From positions 36,593-100,592 of the forward strand of contig CAUQSG010000002.1 of assembly GCA_963520725.1 (NCBI GenBank): DNA of 64,000 bases, written 5' to 3'. Source of the DNA: JABCPE02 sp963520725. Its GTDB lineage: Bacteria; Bacteroidota; Bacteroidia; Flavobacteriales; Weeksellaceae. Under the pieces are notes generated by a model that did not search any database, was not told the DNA's origin, and was given only the letters and a program-made list of their open reading frames with translations. Position numbers and translations under genes: made by a program. Of the stretch, positions 25,439-34,366 are shown in pieces (the first letter of the stretch is position 1; each line of letters starts with the position of its first letter).

Positions 25439-25507
25439 TCTTTCAATAATTTTTTAGTTAAACAATTTTGAGAATAAAAGGATGCGAAAAAATAAGAGAA
25501 CACAATC

Positions 25508-25598
25508 GTGCCTAAACACTTCCCTAAACAGCATTACCTGTTCAGGTTCATTGGGTATGATCTCAGCCTTTTACAGCACCCCTTTTGCTGGCGCAAAG
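25508..25598 (-). promoter_or_regulatory. TPP riboswitch (THI element)
   Basis: On the minus strand the sequence reads GGGGTGC, a short variable stem, GGCTGAGAT, ACCC, GAACCTG, GGTAATGC and finally AGGGAAG in the canonical order of the thiamin pyrophosphate aptamer. It ends about 70 bases before the ATG of the TonB-dependent receptor. In Bacteroidetes such switches commonly control outer-membrane thiamin receptors. Confidence 0.95.
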
Positions 25599-25693
25599 AT
25601 ATTAAATTTAGAATAAAATCTGAAAAATAGTGACATTTAACATCCTAAAATCAAATTCCAAATCAGGGTGTCTACTAATTCAAAATAATATTA

Positions 25694-25701
25694 TACTTTT
25701 G
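25694..25701 (+). promoter_or_regulatory. -7 box of topA promoter
   Basis: TACTTTTG matches TAnnTTTG and lies 15 bases before the topA start codon, giving a very short 5' leader. No clear -33 TTG was found at the usual distance, so the assignment rests on the -7 box only. Confidence 0.5.
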
Positions 25702-25715
25702 CAAAAATTTTTGGT

Positions 25716-28220
25716 ATGGCAAAAAATTTAGTAATCGTAGAGTCTCCTGCGAAGGCAAAAACTATTCAAAAGTATTTGGGTAAGGATTTCGAGGTGAAAT
25801 CCAGTTTTGGACACATCAGAGACCTTCCTAAAAAAGGCATGGGTATCAATTTGGAAGATTTTACGCCAGATTATGAAATCTCTGCTGATAAGAAAAAAGT
25901 AGTGGCAGATCTGAAAGCAGCATCTAAAAAAGCTGAAACAGTGTGGCTGGCTTCCGATGAAGACCGCGAAGGAGAGGCTATCGCTTGGCATCTTGCACAA
26001 GAGTTAAAACTAAAATCTGAAAATACCAAAAGAATAGTTTTCCACGAAATTACTAAAAATGCAATACTAAAAGCGGTAGAAAACCCGAGAGAAATAGACC
26101 AAAACTTGGTCAATGCTCAGCAGGCAAGAAGAGTTCTTGACCGAATAGTGGGTTTTGAGATGTCGCCAGTCCTTTGGAAGAAAGTAAAACCAGGGCTTTC
26201 GGCTGGGCGTGTCCAGTCCGTAGCGGTGCGGCTCATCGTAGAAAGAGAAAAGGAAATAAGGGAGTTTAAGCCCGTTCCTTCGTATAAAGTGGAAGGCGTT
26301 TTTACCAACCTTGAAAAACAAGAAATTTCCGCAAAACTAAAGAAAGATTTTACCAAAGAACAAGATGCGGAGAACTTTCTAAATCAAGTTCAAAATATTG
26401 ATTTTAAGGTTCTTAATGTAGATGTAAAACCTGCGCAGCGTTCGGCATCGGCTCCTTTTACCACTTCTACATTACAGCAGGAAGCGAGTAACAGGCTGGG
26501 ATATGGCGTAACGACAACGATGCGTGTGGCGCAAAGGCTCTATGAAGAGGGATACATCACCTACATGAGAACGGACTCTGTGAACCTTTCTCAGGAGGCG
26601 ATAAATGCAGCTAAAAGTCAGATTCTGAAAGAGTTTGGCGAAGAGTATTCTCAGCCAAGAAACTATGTGACCAAATCGGCATCTGCACAAGAAGCCCACG
26701 AGGCTATTCGTCCAACCGATTTTGGAGTGAAATCCATCGGAGATGCTCAGTTGAACAAGCTTTATCAGCTTATATACAAACGAACATTAGCCAGCCAGAT
26801 GGCCAACGCCAAGCTGGAAAAAACCATAATAGAAATAGGCAATCCAGAGTTACCGCAGCATTTCGAGGCGCAGGGAGAAGTTATTGTTTTTGATGGTTTC
26901 CTTCGTGCTTATAGTATTTATAAAAATGAAGATGAAGAGCAGGAAGATGGCGACAAAATATTACCAAAAGTAAATGTAGGCGAAGCTTTGGCGTATAAAA
27001 AAATCACTGCGGTAGAAAAATTCAGCCGACCAGTGTCTCGTTTTACGGAAGCAGGTTTGGTGAAAAAACTGGAAGAATTAGGCATCGGAAGGCCGTCTAC
27101 TTATGCGCCTACGATTCAGACGATTCAGAACCGTGAGTATGTAGACAAGCGCGAAATAGAATCAAAGGGACGCGAAATAGTAAAGCTTACTTTGACAAAA
27201 ACAGGATTAAAAAAAGAAATCCTAACGGAGAAATTCGGAGGAGATAAAAATAAATTTGTCCCAACAGATATAGGAATCGTTGTAAATGACTTTTTGACAA
27301 CTAATTTCAATGAAATTCTGGACTATGGTTTCACTGCAAAAGTGGAGGAAGATTTCGATGAGATAGCCAGAGGAGAAGAGAAATGGAAAGATGTTTTAAA
27401 AAACTTCTATAGTAGTTTTCACCCAAAAATAGAGGATGTAGGCGAGAATGCAGATAGGGCGACAGGAGAGAGACTGCTGGGACAAGACCCTAAAACAGGC
27501 AAAAATGTTTATGCTCGAATTGGGCGTTTTGGGCCGATGGTTCAGATAGGGGAAACGGACAGTGATGAAAAGCCTATTTTCGCATCACTGATGGCGACTC
27601 AAAACATCGTTACCATTACTTTGGAGGAGGCGTTGGAACTTTTTAAAGTGCCGTTTGATTTACAAGACTACGAAGGAAAAACCGTTACGGTAGGAGTAGG
27701 GCGTTTTGGGCCATATGTGAAATGGGGCGAGGCGTTCATCAGTCTTCCAAAGGGAGAAAATCCACTTTCGGTGGACTATGACAGGGCAGTAGCCATCATA
27801 GAAGAAAAGAAAAAGGCAGACGCGCCAGTGGCATCTTATAAGGGAGAGCCTGTTACTAAGGGCGTGGGAAGATTTGGGCCGTATCTGAAATATCAGGATA
27901 TTTACATCAATGTGCCTAAAAAATACGATTTTGAAAATCTATCTCAAAAAGATGTAGAAGAACTCATCAAAGCGAAGCTCGATAAGGAAGCCAACCGATA
28001 TATCCGGCAGTGGGAAGAAGAAAAAATATCAATAGAAAATGGGCGATGGGGGCCTTTTATAAAATTTAAAAAAGCAAATTTCAAGATTCCTAAAAAACAG
28101 GATGACACTAAATATACGCCAGAGGAACTGAAAGATATTTCCCTAGACCAAGTGAAAAAGTGGATTTTGGAGCAGGATAAAACAGCTTTTGCAGAGAAAA
28201 AAACAGCAAAGAAAAAATAA
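25716..28220 (+). CDS. topA: DNA topoisomerase I
   Basis: 834 residues. Relaxes negative supercoils by transient single-strand cleavage. The Toprim domain opens with NLVIVESPAKAKTI and carries DEDREGEAIAW near residue 70. The active-site tyrosine is in GYITYMRTDSVNLS near residue 285. The C-terminus has four Topo_C-type repeats of the form GRFGPYVKWGE (about residues 600-790) and a Lys-rich tail, with no zinc-finger cysteines, as is usual in Bacteroidetes. The next gene starts 21 bases later and is probably cotranscribed. Confidence 0.97.
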   Translation: MAKNLVIVESPAKAKTIQKYLGKDFEVKSSFGHIRDLPKKGMGINLEDFTPDYEISADKKKVVADLKAASKKAETVWLASDEDREGEAIAWHLAQELKLKSENTKRIVFHEITKNAILKAVENPREIDQNLVNAQQARRVLDRIVGFEMSPVLWKKVKPGLSAGRVQSVAVRLIVEREKEIREFKPVPSYKVEGVFTNLEKQEISAKLKKDFTKEQDAENFLNQVQNIDFKVLNVDVKPAQRSASAPFTTSTLQQEASNRLGYGVTTTMRVAQRLYEEGYITYMRTDSVNLSQEAINAAKSQILKEFGEEYSQPRNYVTKSASAQEAHEAIRPTDFGVKSIGDAQLNKLYQLIYKRTLASQMANAKLEKTIIEIGNPELPQHFEAQGEVIVFDGFLRAYSIYKNEDEEQEDGDKILPKVNVGEALAYKKITAVEKFSRPVSRFTEAGLVKKLEELGIGRPSTYAPTIQTIQNREYVDKREIESKGREIVKLTLTKTGLKKEILTEKFGGDKNKFVPTDIGIVVNDFLTTNFNEILDYGFTAKVEEDFDEIARGEEKWKDVLKNFYSSFHPKIEDVGENADRATGERLLGQDPKTGKNVYARIGRFGPMVQIGETDSDEKPIFASLMATQNIVTITLEEALELFKVPFDLQDYEGKTVTVGVGRFGPYVKWGEAFISLPKGENPLSVDYDRAVAIIEEKKKADAPVASYKGEPVTKGVGRFGPYLKYQDIYINVPKKYDFENLSQKDVEELIKAKLDKEANRYIRQWEEEKISIENGRWGPFIKFKKANFKIPKKQDDTKYTPEELKDISLDQVKKWILEQDKTAFAEKKTAKKK

Positions 28221-28241
28221 TGAAAATGAGAGGAAAAGGTA

Positions 28242-29354
28242 ATGAAATATTTTGCCTTTTTTTCTTATATATTGAGTAAAGGAATGGATTTACAAGACAT
28301 TTTTATAAAGCCAGAAAAAATCAGTTGTGAGCATTGGCAGCTGGGAAACACTATTTCTGATGAGGTTCAGGAAAATGGAGTGGTGCTTATTTTTTGTTCT
28401 GATGAAAGAGGGAGCGGAGGAAATGCTGAAATGAAGGATTTCAGCAGGCTTAGAAAAGAATTTTATGCCTTGTCAGCATTTGATTTTGAAGTTCCTATTT
28501 GTGATTTAGGAGAGCTTATTTCGGGTAAAACTCAGGCTGATACGCGATATGTTTTGGAGGAAATCCTTACATTTTGTTATAATAAGAATGCAGTTCCAGT
28601 TGTCATCGGAGGAAGTGTGGATTTGTCTTACGCATTGTTTTCAGCATTAAATTTCCATCAGAAAGGCATTAACTATGCCCATATATCTAATATTGCTTCT
28701 CTTTCAAACGAAGGAGAAGAGATTTTGGAGGCGAACTATTTACACAAGATTTTAACGAAAAAAGAGGCTTCTTTGCGAAATTTTCATCTTTTGGGCTATC
28801 AAAGGCATTTGAATGAAATTGCTTTATTAAAGCTGATGAAAGAAGTGGATTTTGATGTCCTTCGCCTTGCTGATATGATGAATACGACGGAGAAGGCAGA
28901 GCCTTTTTTCCGCAGGGCAGATATGGTTACGCTCAACTGTGATGCCGTGGAGAGTTTTACAGAGGCTTTTTCTACAAATCCGCAGGTAAATGGGCTGAAC
29001 CGCCGCGAAATCTGTGCCTATATGAAAGAAATAGGGCTGAGTGAAAATCTGAAAACTGTCGGAGTGTTTAATTTTAATATTCATTCGGAAAACGCTCTAA
29101 ATCATCAGCTTATGGCACAGATGCTTTGGTATTTGATAGAAGGAATAAATATCCAAAGGACGCATCCAAAGGAGCGTAGTTATGATACTTTTGTGGTTTT
29201 GATAGACAATAGGGAATTTAGTTTTAAAAGGGATACTTTCAGCGGATTGTGGTATTTTGTGAAGGGAAATGATGTGAAAAAATGGATTCCTTGTTCCCGA
29301 GAAGACTATGAAAACGCTAAGAGAGGCGAACTGAATAAAAGGTTTTTAATATAA
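28242..29354 (+). CDS. Arginase/formimidoylglutamase-fold protein lacking metal ligands
   Basis: 370 residues. The layout of the ureohydrolase fold is recognisable (VVLIFCSDERGSGG, NAVPVVIGGSVDLSYALF, VTLNCDAVESF), but the manganese ligands are missing: the GGDHS histidine is replaced in GGSVDLS, the DAHxD motif reads like HISNIA, and SxDxD reads NCDAVE. It is therefore probably not an active arginase. Members of this degenerate group are encoded beside topA in Flavobacteriia. The start at 28242 follows topA by 21 bases. A start at the internal Met 15 residues in (GMDLQDIFIKPE) is equally possible. Confidence 0.75.
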   Translation: MKYFAFFSYILSKGMDLQDIFIKPEKISCEHWQLGNTISDEVQENGVVLIFCSDERGSGGNAEMKDFSRLRKEFYALSAFDFEVPICDLGELISGKTQADTRYVLEEILTFCYNKNAVPVVIGGSVDLSYALFSALNFHQKGINYAHISNIASLSNEGEEILEANYLHKILTKKEASLRNFHLLGYQRHLNEIALLKLMKEVDFDVLRLADMMNTTEKAEPFFRRADMVTLNCDAVESFTEAFSTNPQVNGLNRREICAYMKEIGLSENLKTVGVFNFNIHSENALNHQLMAQMLWYLIEGINIQRTHPKERSYDTFVVLIDNREFSFKRDTFSGLWYFVKGNDVKKWIPCSREDYENAKRGELNKRFLI

Positions 29355-29358
29355 GATT

Positions 29359-30165
29359 ATGAAGAAAAAGATTTACCATATTTTGTTGATATTCATATTG
29401 TTTTTAGGAATAGTAACAGTATTATACATGTACAGAAAATTTTCATATGCAGAGAAGCAGGAATATTATCCAGTTCAGGATAATTCTAAGAAAGATAGTA
29501 TATTGAAAATTGGAATTATTGGTGACAGCTGGGTGGGACGGACTGATTTGGATAAAAAAATGCAAAAATTCTTTTCTGAAAAAGGAATTGAAGCAGAGTT
29601 TATTGCCCTGAGTCACCCTGGAGCAACCTCAAAAGAGATTTATGAGGACATGTTCAAAGAAAAAAATGAAGAATTTTCATCAAAATTTGTGATAGAATCT
29701 AAACCTGATTATTGTATCATCATTGCAGGAGTAAATGATGTAGCAAGGCATATAGGAAAGAAATATTATGCAGATCATATGGTTTTGATTATAAATACTT
29801 TACTACATTACAAAATAAAACCAATTGTTGTAAAAGTGCCTAATTTTGGGGTAGAGGATGTGCAGGAGTACAAAAATATATTTAGTAAGTATACAAATAT
29901 TGTGTCTGAAGTGATTGATGGTGGAGAGGTGAATGATAATAATGTGTCTACATATAGAGAGACACTTAATAAAGAATTAAAAGAAAATGATTTGTTAGAT
30001 AAAATTATACTTTTTGATTCAGATAAAATCAATAAAGATTACAAGAATAACAAGAATTTGTTTACAGACCCATTACATCTTAATGAGCAAGGATATGAAG
30101 TTTTTATTAAGGCGCTGTCAGAAGATATCATTGAGGAAATAAAAAGTGAGAATAAGCAGAATTAA
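29359..30165 (+). CDS. SGNH/GDSL-family hydrolase, membrane-anchored
   Basis: 268 residues. One N-terminal hydrophobic segment (IYHILLIFILFLGIVTVLYMY) anchors it, with the catalytic domain outside. SGNH blocks are visible: block I as IGIIGDSWVG with the nucleophile Ser near residue 57, block III as IIAGVNDVA, and block V as DPLHLNEQGYE with the catalytic Asp and His. It opens the polysaccharide locus, four bases after the previous stop, so esterase or O-acetyl editing of the surface glycan is the likely role. The substrate is inferred from context only. Confidence 0.82.
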   Translation: MKKKIYHILLIFILFLGIVTVLYMYRKFSYAEKQEYYPVQDNSKKDSILKIGIIGDSWVGRTDLDKKMQKFFSEKGIEAEFIALSHPGATSKEIYEDMFKEKNEEFSSKFVIESKPDYCIIIAGVNDVARHIGKKYYADHMVLIINTLLHYKIKPIVVKVPNFGVEDVQEYKNIFSKYTNIVSEVIDGGEVNDNNVSTYRETLNKELKENDLLDKIILFDSDKINKDYKNNKNLFTDPLHLNEQGYEVFIKALSEDIIEEIKSENKQN

Positions 30166-30184
30166 AGATGAAAATCGAAATAGC

Positions 30185-31177
30185 ATGAAGAAAGTATCCA
30201 TCATCGTTCCTGTTTATAATGTAGAAAAGTATCTTGCAAAATGCCTTGATTCGTTGGTGAATCAGACTTTGGAGAATGTGGAAATCATTGTAGTAGATGA
30301 TGGAAGCAAGGACAATTCTAAGCAGATTATAGATGAATTTCAGACCAAATATCCTGATAAAATAAAATCTTTTGTAAAGGAAAATGGAGGGCTGAGCGAT
30401 GCGAGAAATTTTGGCTTGGAAAGGGCGAGTGGAGAATATATAGGCTTTGTGGATAGTGATGATTATGTTACAGTGGAGATGTTTGAGGAAATGTATTCTC
30501 TTGCCCAAAAATACGATGCCGAAATGGTAATCTGTAACCTTCAAAAGGTGGATGAAAACGGAAAAATTCTTCAAAAACTCACACAGGTTCCCAATATGCC
30601 AGAGAAAATAGATTTAGCGAAGAACCTTTCTGTTTTTTCGGATTTGGGATATTTTGCTTGTAATAAACTTTTTAAAAGGGAATTGTTTGAAAATAAGCGA
30701 TTTAAAAAAGGAGTGCATTTTGAGGATATACAACTCATTCCACAGCTTTTGTTGAGTTGTAAGACTTTGGCCCAAACTCAGAATTATCATTACCAATACT
30801 TTGAACGACAGGATTCTATTACGAAAACCCATACAGAAAAAGGTTTGGATTTATTAAAAGCTGTGAAAGCTGTGGAAGAAGCGTTCCAAAAGTCTCAATA
30901 TTCTAATGAAAAACAGGCATTAAAAGGATTTTGGATATTCGAGGCGGTTTATTCTTATTTGGCGTATTTGGCTTTTGTAAAGGATGATAATCTATACCAA
31001 AGAATGTCAGCAGAACTGAGAAAATTCATAAAGGAAAGAAAAATATCTTTGATAGAAATTCTTAATTATGAGCGGTTTGGTAAGAATTATCTCGTATCTT
31101 TGCCAATTAAGAAAAAAGTATATTATTTATTGTATTTTTTGAGGCAGGAATGGCTTTTGAGAAAAATACTGAAATAG
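30185..31177 (+). CDS. Glycosyltransferase family 2
   Basis: 330 residues from the ATG at 30185. A GT-A fold inverting transferase with VSIIVPVYNVEKYLAKCLDSL at the N-terminus, the VVDDGSKDNS nucleotide-binding motif, NGGLSDARNFGLERASGEYIGFVDSDDYV carrying the DxD-like metal site, and FEDIQLIPQLLL further on. It probably adds a sugar to the lipid-linked repeat unit. It is the only GT2 gene in the locus. The upstream in-frame codons overlap the SGNH gene, so the second Met was chosen. Confidence 0.9.
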   Translation: MKKVSIIVPVYNVEKYLAKCLDSLVNQTLENVEIIVVDDGSKDNSKQIIDEFQTKYPDKIKSFVKENGGLSDARNFGLERASGEYIGFVDSDDYVTVEMFEEMYSLAQKYDAEMVICNLQKVDENGKILQKLTQVPNMPEKIDLAKNLSVFSDLGYFACNKLFKRELFENKRFKKGVHFEDIQLIPQLLLSCKTLAQTQNYHYQYFERQDSITKTHTEKGLDLLKAVKAVEEAFQKSQYSNEKQALKGFWIFEAVYSYLAYLAFVKDDNLYQRMSAELRKFIKERKISLIEILNYERFGKNYLVSLPIKKKVYYLLYFLRQEWLLRKILK

Positions 31178-31184
31178 AGAAAAG

Positions 31185-32315
31185 ATGATACATTTCCTAC
31201 ACCCAGTTTTTACGATACTGACAATAATTCTCGTAATTTATAGCTTCTTAGAGGTAAATAATTACAAGAATTATAACTCTGTGTGGGTGGTGATTGCTTT
31301 TTTGACAATATTTATTGGGTTAAGATATTGGATAGGTGCGGATTATGCAAATTATTTTAGGGCATATCATGAATTCGGAAGAGATTTGGATATGTCAGAT
31401 ATTCTTAATATGATTAGAGAAAGGAGAAAGGATATACACATGGAATGGCTGTATTTGTTCTTTGCAAATGCAATATATGAGGGGGGCTTTTCTTTTTATG
31501 TTTTTACTTTTTTATTAGCAATTGTTTCTATTTCAATTAAATATAAAGTTTTTACTGAACATGCTGTATATCCAGCATTTGCAATGCTGTTGTTTATGTA
31601 TCCAACAATACTTGTTTCTGATGGAGGGCAGATGAGGCAGGGAATGGCTATGGCCATACTGCTTTTTTCCTTTAGATATATCAAGGAAAGAAAACTTCTT
31701 ATGTTTTTGTTTACAGCATATTTAGCTATAGGTTTTCATACATCAACAACGATTTTTATTATTGCCTATTGGGTGGTTTTGATTCCTATGAATTCTACTC
31801 GTATTTTAATAGCTGTTTTAATATGCATGGCATTATCTCCATTAAAACTTTATCAGTATATTTCGTTATTGGATTCCTTTACTTCTACAGGAGTTTATTC
31901 TGGTTTTCAATCTTATGAATCATTAGATATTGAAGAATCTTCAGTTCGTTTTGTTAAGCTTACGGATTTGGTCTGTATTGTATATACTTATTTTTTAGTT
32001 GCGTATGATAAAGTAGCATGTCAAAAAATTCTATATTATGAGTATATGAGAAATATAGGAGTTTTGGGTATTTGTTTGTATTTTATCTTTAGATGGAATG
32101 ATATATTTGCATCAAGATTGATAGCCAATTTTCTTATTTATATGCCTATGGTGTTGGTAAATATAGTTGCAGCTGTAAGTAGTGATAGACTAAGAAAGTC
32201 CCTACAGTATGTTCTTATGATGTTTGTGGCTTTCCAATATTTTGTATATGCAAATCAGCATGGATTGAGAACAGGATATACAATGGAATATAGAAATATT
32301 TTATGGGTAGAATAA
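31185..32315 (+). CDS. EpsG-like polysaccharide polymerase
   Basis: 376 residues with about ten membrane segments and short polar loops. The pattern NYNSVWVVIAFLTIFIGLRYWIGADY near residue 35 and the SDGGQMRQGMAMAILLFSFRYI segment are typical of EpsG-family proteins, which include Wzy-like polymerases. It sits between the GT2 and the initiating transferase in the same operon. Polymerase function is inferred from family and context; these proteins diverge too much to be sure. Confidence 0.8.
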   Translation: MIHFLHPVFTILTIILVIYSFLEVNNYKNYNSVWVVIAFLTIFIGLRYWIGADYANYFRAYHEFGRDLDMSDILNMIRERRKDIHMEWLYLFFANAIYEGGFSFYVFTFLLAIVSISIKYKVFTEHAVYPAFAMLLFMYPTILVSDGGQMRQGMAMAILLFSFRYIKERKLLMFLFTAYLAIGFHTSTTIFIIAYWVVLIPMNSTRILIAVLICMALSPLKLYQYISLLDSFTSTGVYSGFQSYESLDIEESSVRFVKLTDLVCIVYTYFLVAYDKVACQKILYYEYMRNIGVLGICLYFIFRWNDIFASRLIANFLIYMPMVLVNIVAAVSSDRLRKSLQYVLMMFVAFQYFVYANQHGLRTGYTMEYRNILWVE

Positions 32316-32322
32316 AAATATT

Positions 32323-33441
32323 ATGGATGAAATAAAACTATTTTTTGGACTAGAAGGGCAAATGTTTTTTCTTGTGAAAATATGTTTTGTTCTTTTACTT
32401 TCTTTTTTGTTAAGTTATAAAGCTATACCTGTAATCATTAGAATTTCAAAAAGTAAAAATCTAATGGATATACCAGGTGATAGGAGTTCCCATGAGTATA
32501 AAATTCCTAATCTTGGTGGAATAGCTTTGTTTTATACAATAGGTATCTGTGCGCCAATTTTTGCTTATGAACTATTTGTGCAGTATAGATTTTTGTTTCC
32601 TGCATTGGTTATCTTGCTTTATATAGGAGTAATGGATGATATTCTGGTGATGAAAGCCTATAAAAAACTGATTGGGCAAATTGTTATTGCGACCATGATG
32701 GTGGTGGGTTCTGATGTTCGAATAAGAAGCTTGTTTGGTTTATTTAGTATTTATGAATTAGAATATTTTGTGAGTGTATTTTTTAGTATATTTTCATTTA
32801 TTATACTTATCAATGCATTTAATTTGATAGATGGAATAGATGGGTTAGCGGGAATATTTGCTGTGATTAGTTTTTCTATTTTTGGATTTAGTTATTACCG
32901 TTTGGGAGAATATAATTATCCGATGGTCATTCTTTGTGTGGTGATTATAGGATCTTTGTTGGGTTTTTTATATTATAACTTATCCAATAACTGGCGGCAA
33001 AAGATTTTTATGGGAGATACAGGTTCTATGATTATAGGATTTATCCTTGTGTTCACGGCATTTTATTTTATTGATTTGTTTATCAGTGGTGGAGACACAG
33101 TGTCTGTAGGAAGGCCAAAATATCATTTGGGAACAGCCCCTATTATAGCGGCAGCTATTTTGATTATCCCTATTATAGATACATTGAATGTTATTATTGT
33201 AAGGCTTTTGAATAAGAAATCACCATTAAGAGCGGATAGAAACCATATCCATCATAAGGTTTTGGATTTAGGTTTTACCCATAAAAAGGCTACAGCATTT
33301 ATTATCACCTATTACATGGGAATAGTTTTGGTTACTTATTTTCTGCGCCATATGGATATTAATTTATTATTTTTAGTGGTGCTTAGTTTAGGTTTTTTTG
33401 GAGCATATTTGCCAAATATTATATCAAAACTGAAAAAATAA
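32323..33441 (+). CDS. WecA-like undecaprenyl-phosphate sugar-1-P transferase
   Basis: 372 residues, polytopic, glycosyltransferase family 4 (MraY/WecA type). Key motifs: LMDIPGDRSSHEYKIPNLGGIALF near residue 46, DDILVMKAYKKL near 105, NAFNLIDGIDGLAG near 160, FMGDTGSMIIGF near 230, and the cytoplasmic HIHHKVLDLG near 306. It should load a sugar-1-phosphate on undecaprenyl phosphate and so start repeat-unit synthesis for the neighbouring genes. The exact sugar (GlcNAc, QuiNAc or similar) cannot be read from sequence. Confidence 0.9.
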   Translation: MDEIKLFFGLEGQMFFLVKICFVLLLSFLLSYKAIPVIIRISKSKNLMDIPGDRSSHEYKIPNLGGIALFYTIGICAPIFAYELFVQYRFLFPALVILLYIGVMDDILVMKAYKKLIGQIVIATMMVVGSDVRIRSLFGLFSIYELEYFVSVFFSIFSFIILINAFNLIDGIDGLAGIFAVISFSIFGFSYYRLGEYNYPMVILCVVIIGSLLGFLYYNLSNNWRQKIFMGDTGSMIIGFILVFTAFYFIDLFISGGDTVSVGRPKYHLGTAPIIAAAILIIPIIDTLNVIIVRLLNKKSPLRADRNHIHHKVLDLGFTHKKATAFIITYYMGIVLVTYFLRHMDINLLFLVVLSLGFFGAYLPNIISKLKK

Positions 33442-33453
33442 TAATAAAAATCA

Positions 33454-33461
33454 TATTTTTG
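33454..33461 (+). promoter_or_regulatory. -7 box ahead of the export gene
   Basis: TATTTTTG fits TAnnTTTG and lies 21 bases before the ATG of the Wza-like gene. No good -33 element is visible. It may give the export/kinase pair its own transcript inside the polysaccharide locus. Confidence 0.4.
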
Positions 33462-33481
33462 TAGAATCAATAATAAAAACG

Positions 33482-34363
33482 ATGAAAAGAAACAGCATTT
33501 TAGGCCTAGTGGCAGCAATGATGATGATATCTTGTGTGGGAACAAAAGATGTAAAATATCTTCAAAAAAATGAAAATCTGGAGATTAACTCTGAAGGATT
33601 AGTCCCTTACAATATTCCTATATATAGAGTTACAAAAAATGATATACTTTCTCTTAATGTGATTACAACTCCTAAGGGGGATGCGGCTCAGTTTTATTCT
33701 TCATACAATGTTTCAGGAGGAGAAGGTGCAGGAGCAGGAATTTTGAATCCAAGTGTATCGGGAGCATCTGGCACAACATCTGGAAGTGGTAGTACAGGAA
33801 CCATGTCTGGTGGTAATGGGAATTACTATTTCCGAGGGCTAAAGGTAGACTCTAAAGGAGACATCAATGTTTTTGGAATTGGTTTTATAAAAGCTGAAGG
33901 AAGAACATTGGAAGATATTTCTCAAGAAATCCAAACTCGTGTAAACGAAAATTTCTTAGGAGGAAAATCTGAGGTAAGGCTTAATTTAGACGGGATAAGA
34001 TACTATATCCTTGGGGATGTAGAAACCATAGGAATTACAGGTGAAAAAGTGGCTTACAAACAGACACTTACCATTACAGAAGCTTTGGCAATGAATGGCG
34101 GTCTAAATAGAACTGTAGATAGAAAGAACATAGTTCTACATAGAAAACTTCCAGAAGGAATAAAGATAGTAAAACTAGACCTTACTAGAGAAGATGTGAT
34201 GAATTCGCAGTATTATTGGCTTCAGAATGGAGATGAGATTTATTTAAATACTAGAGGAAGAAACCTTAATGGATTTGGTAAAGAACCTGTACAGACTATT
34301 AGTACAGCAGTTTCCCTTATTACATCAGCCCTTACGGTATATCTTCTTTTTTCAAGATTATAA
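33482..34363 (+). CDS. Wza-like polysaccharide export lipoprotein
   Basis: 293 residues. A lipoprotein signal ends at the lipobox ISC near residue 18. The Poly_export domain starts at YRVTKNDILSLNVIT, and a Gly/Ser/Thr-rich insertion lies at about residues 80-112. SLBB-type beta-grasp segments follow (YYILGDVETIGITGEKVAY, LTITEALAMNGGL), and a C-terminal hydrophobic helix (TAVSLITSALTVYLLF). It forms the outer-membrane exit channel. It is directly upstream of the matching tyrosine kinase. Confidence 0.92.
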   Translation: MKRNSILGLVAAMMMISCVGTKDVKYLQKNENLEINSEGLVPYNIPIYRVTKNDILSLNVITTPKGDAAQFYSSYNVSGGEGAGAGILNPSVSGASGTTSGSGSTGTMSGGNGNYYFRGLKVDSKGDINVFGIGFIKAEGRTLEDISQEIQTRVNENFLGGKSEVRLNLDGIRYYILGDVETIGITGEKVAYKQTLTITEALAMNGGLNRTVDRKNIVLHRKLPEGIKIVKLDLTREDVMNSQYYWLQNGDEIYLNTRGRNLNGFGKEPVQTISTAVSLITSALTVYLLFSRL

Positions 34364-34366
34364 AAT

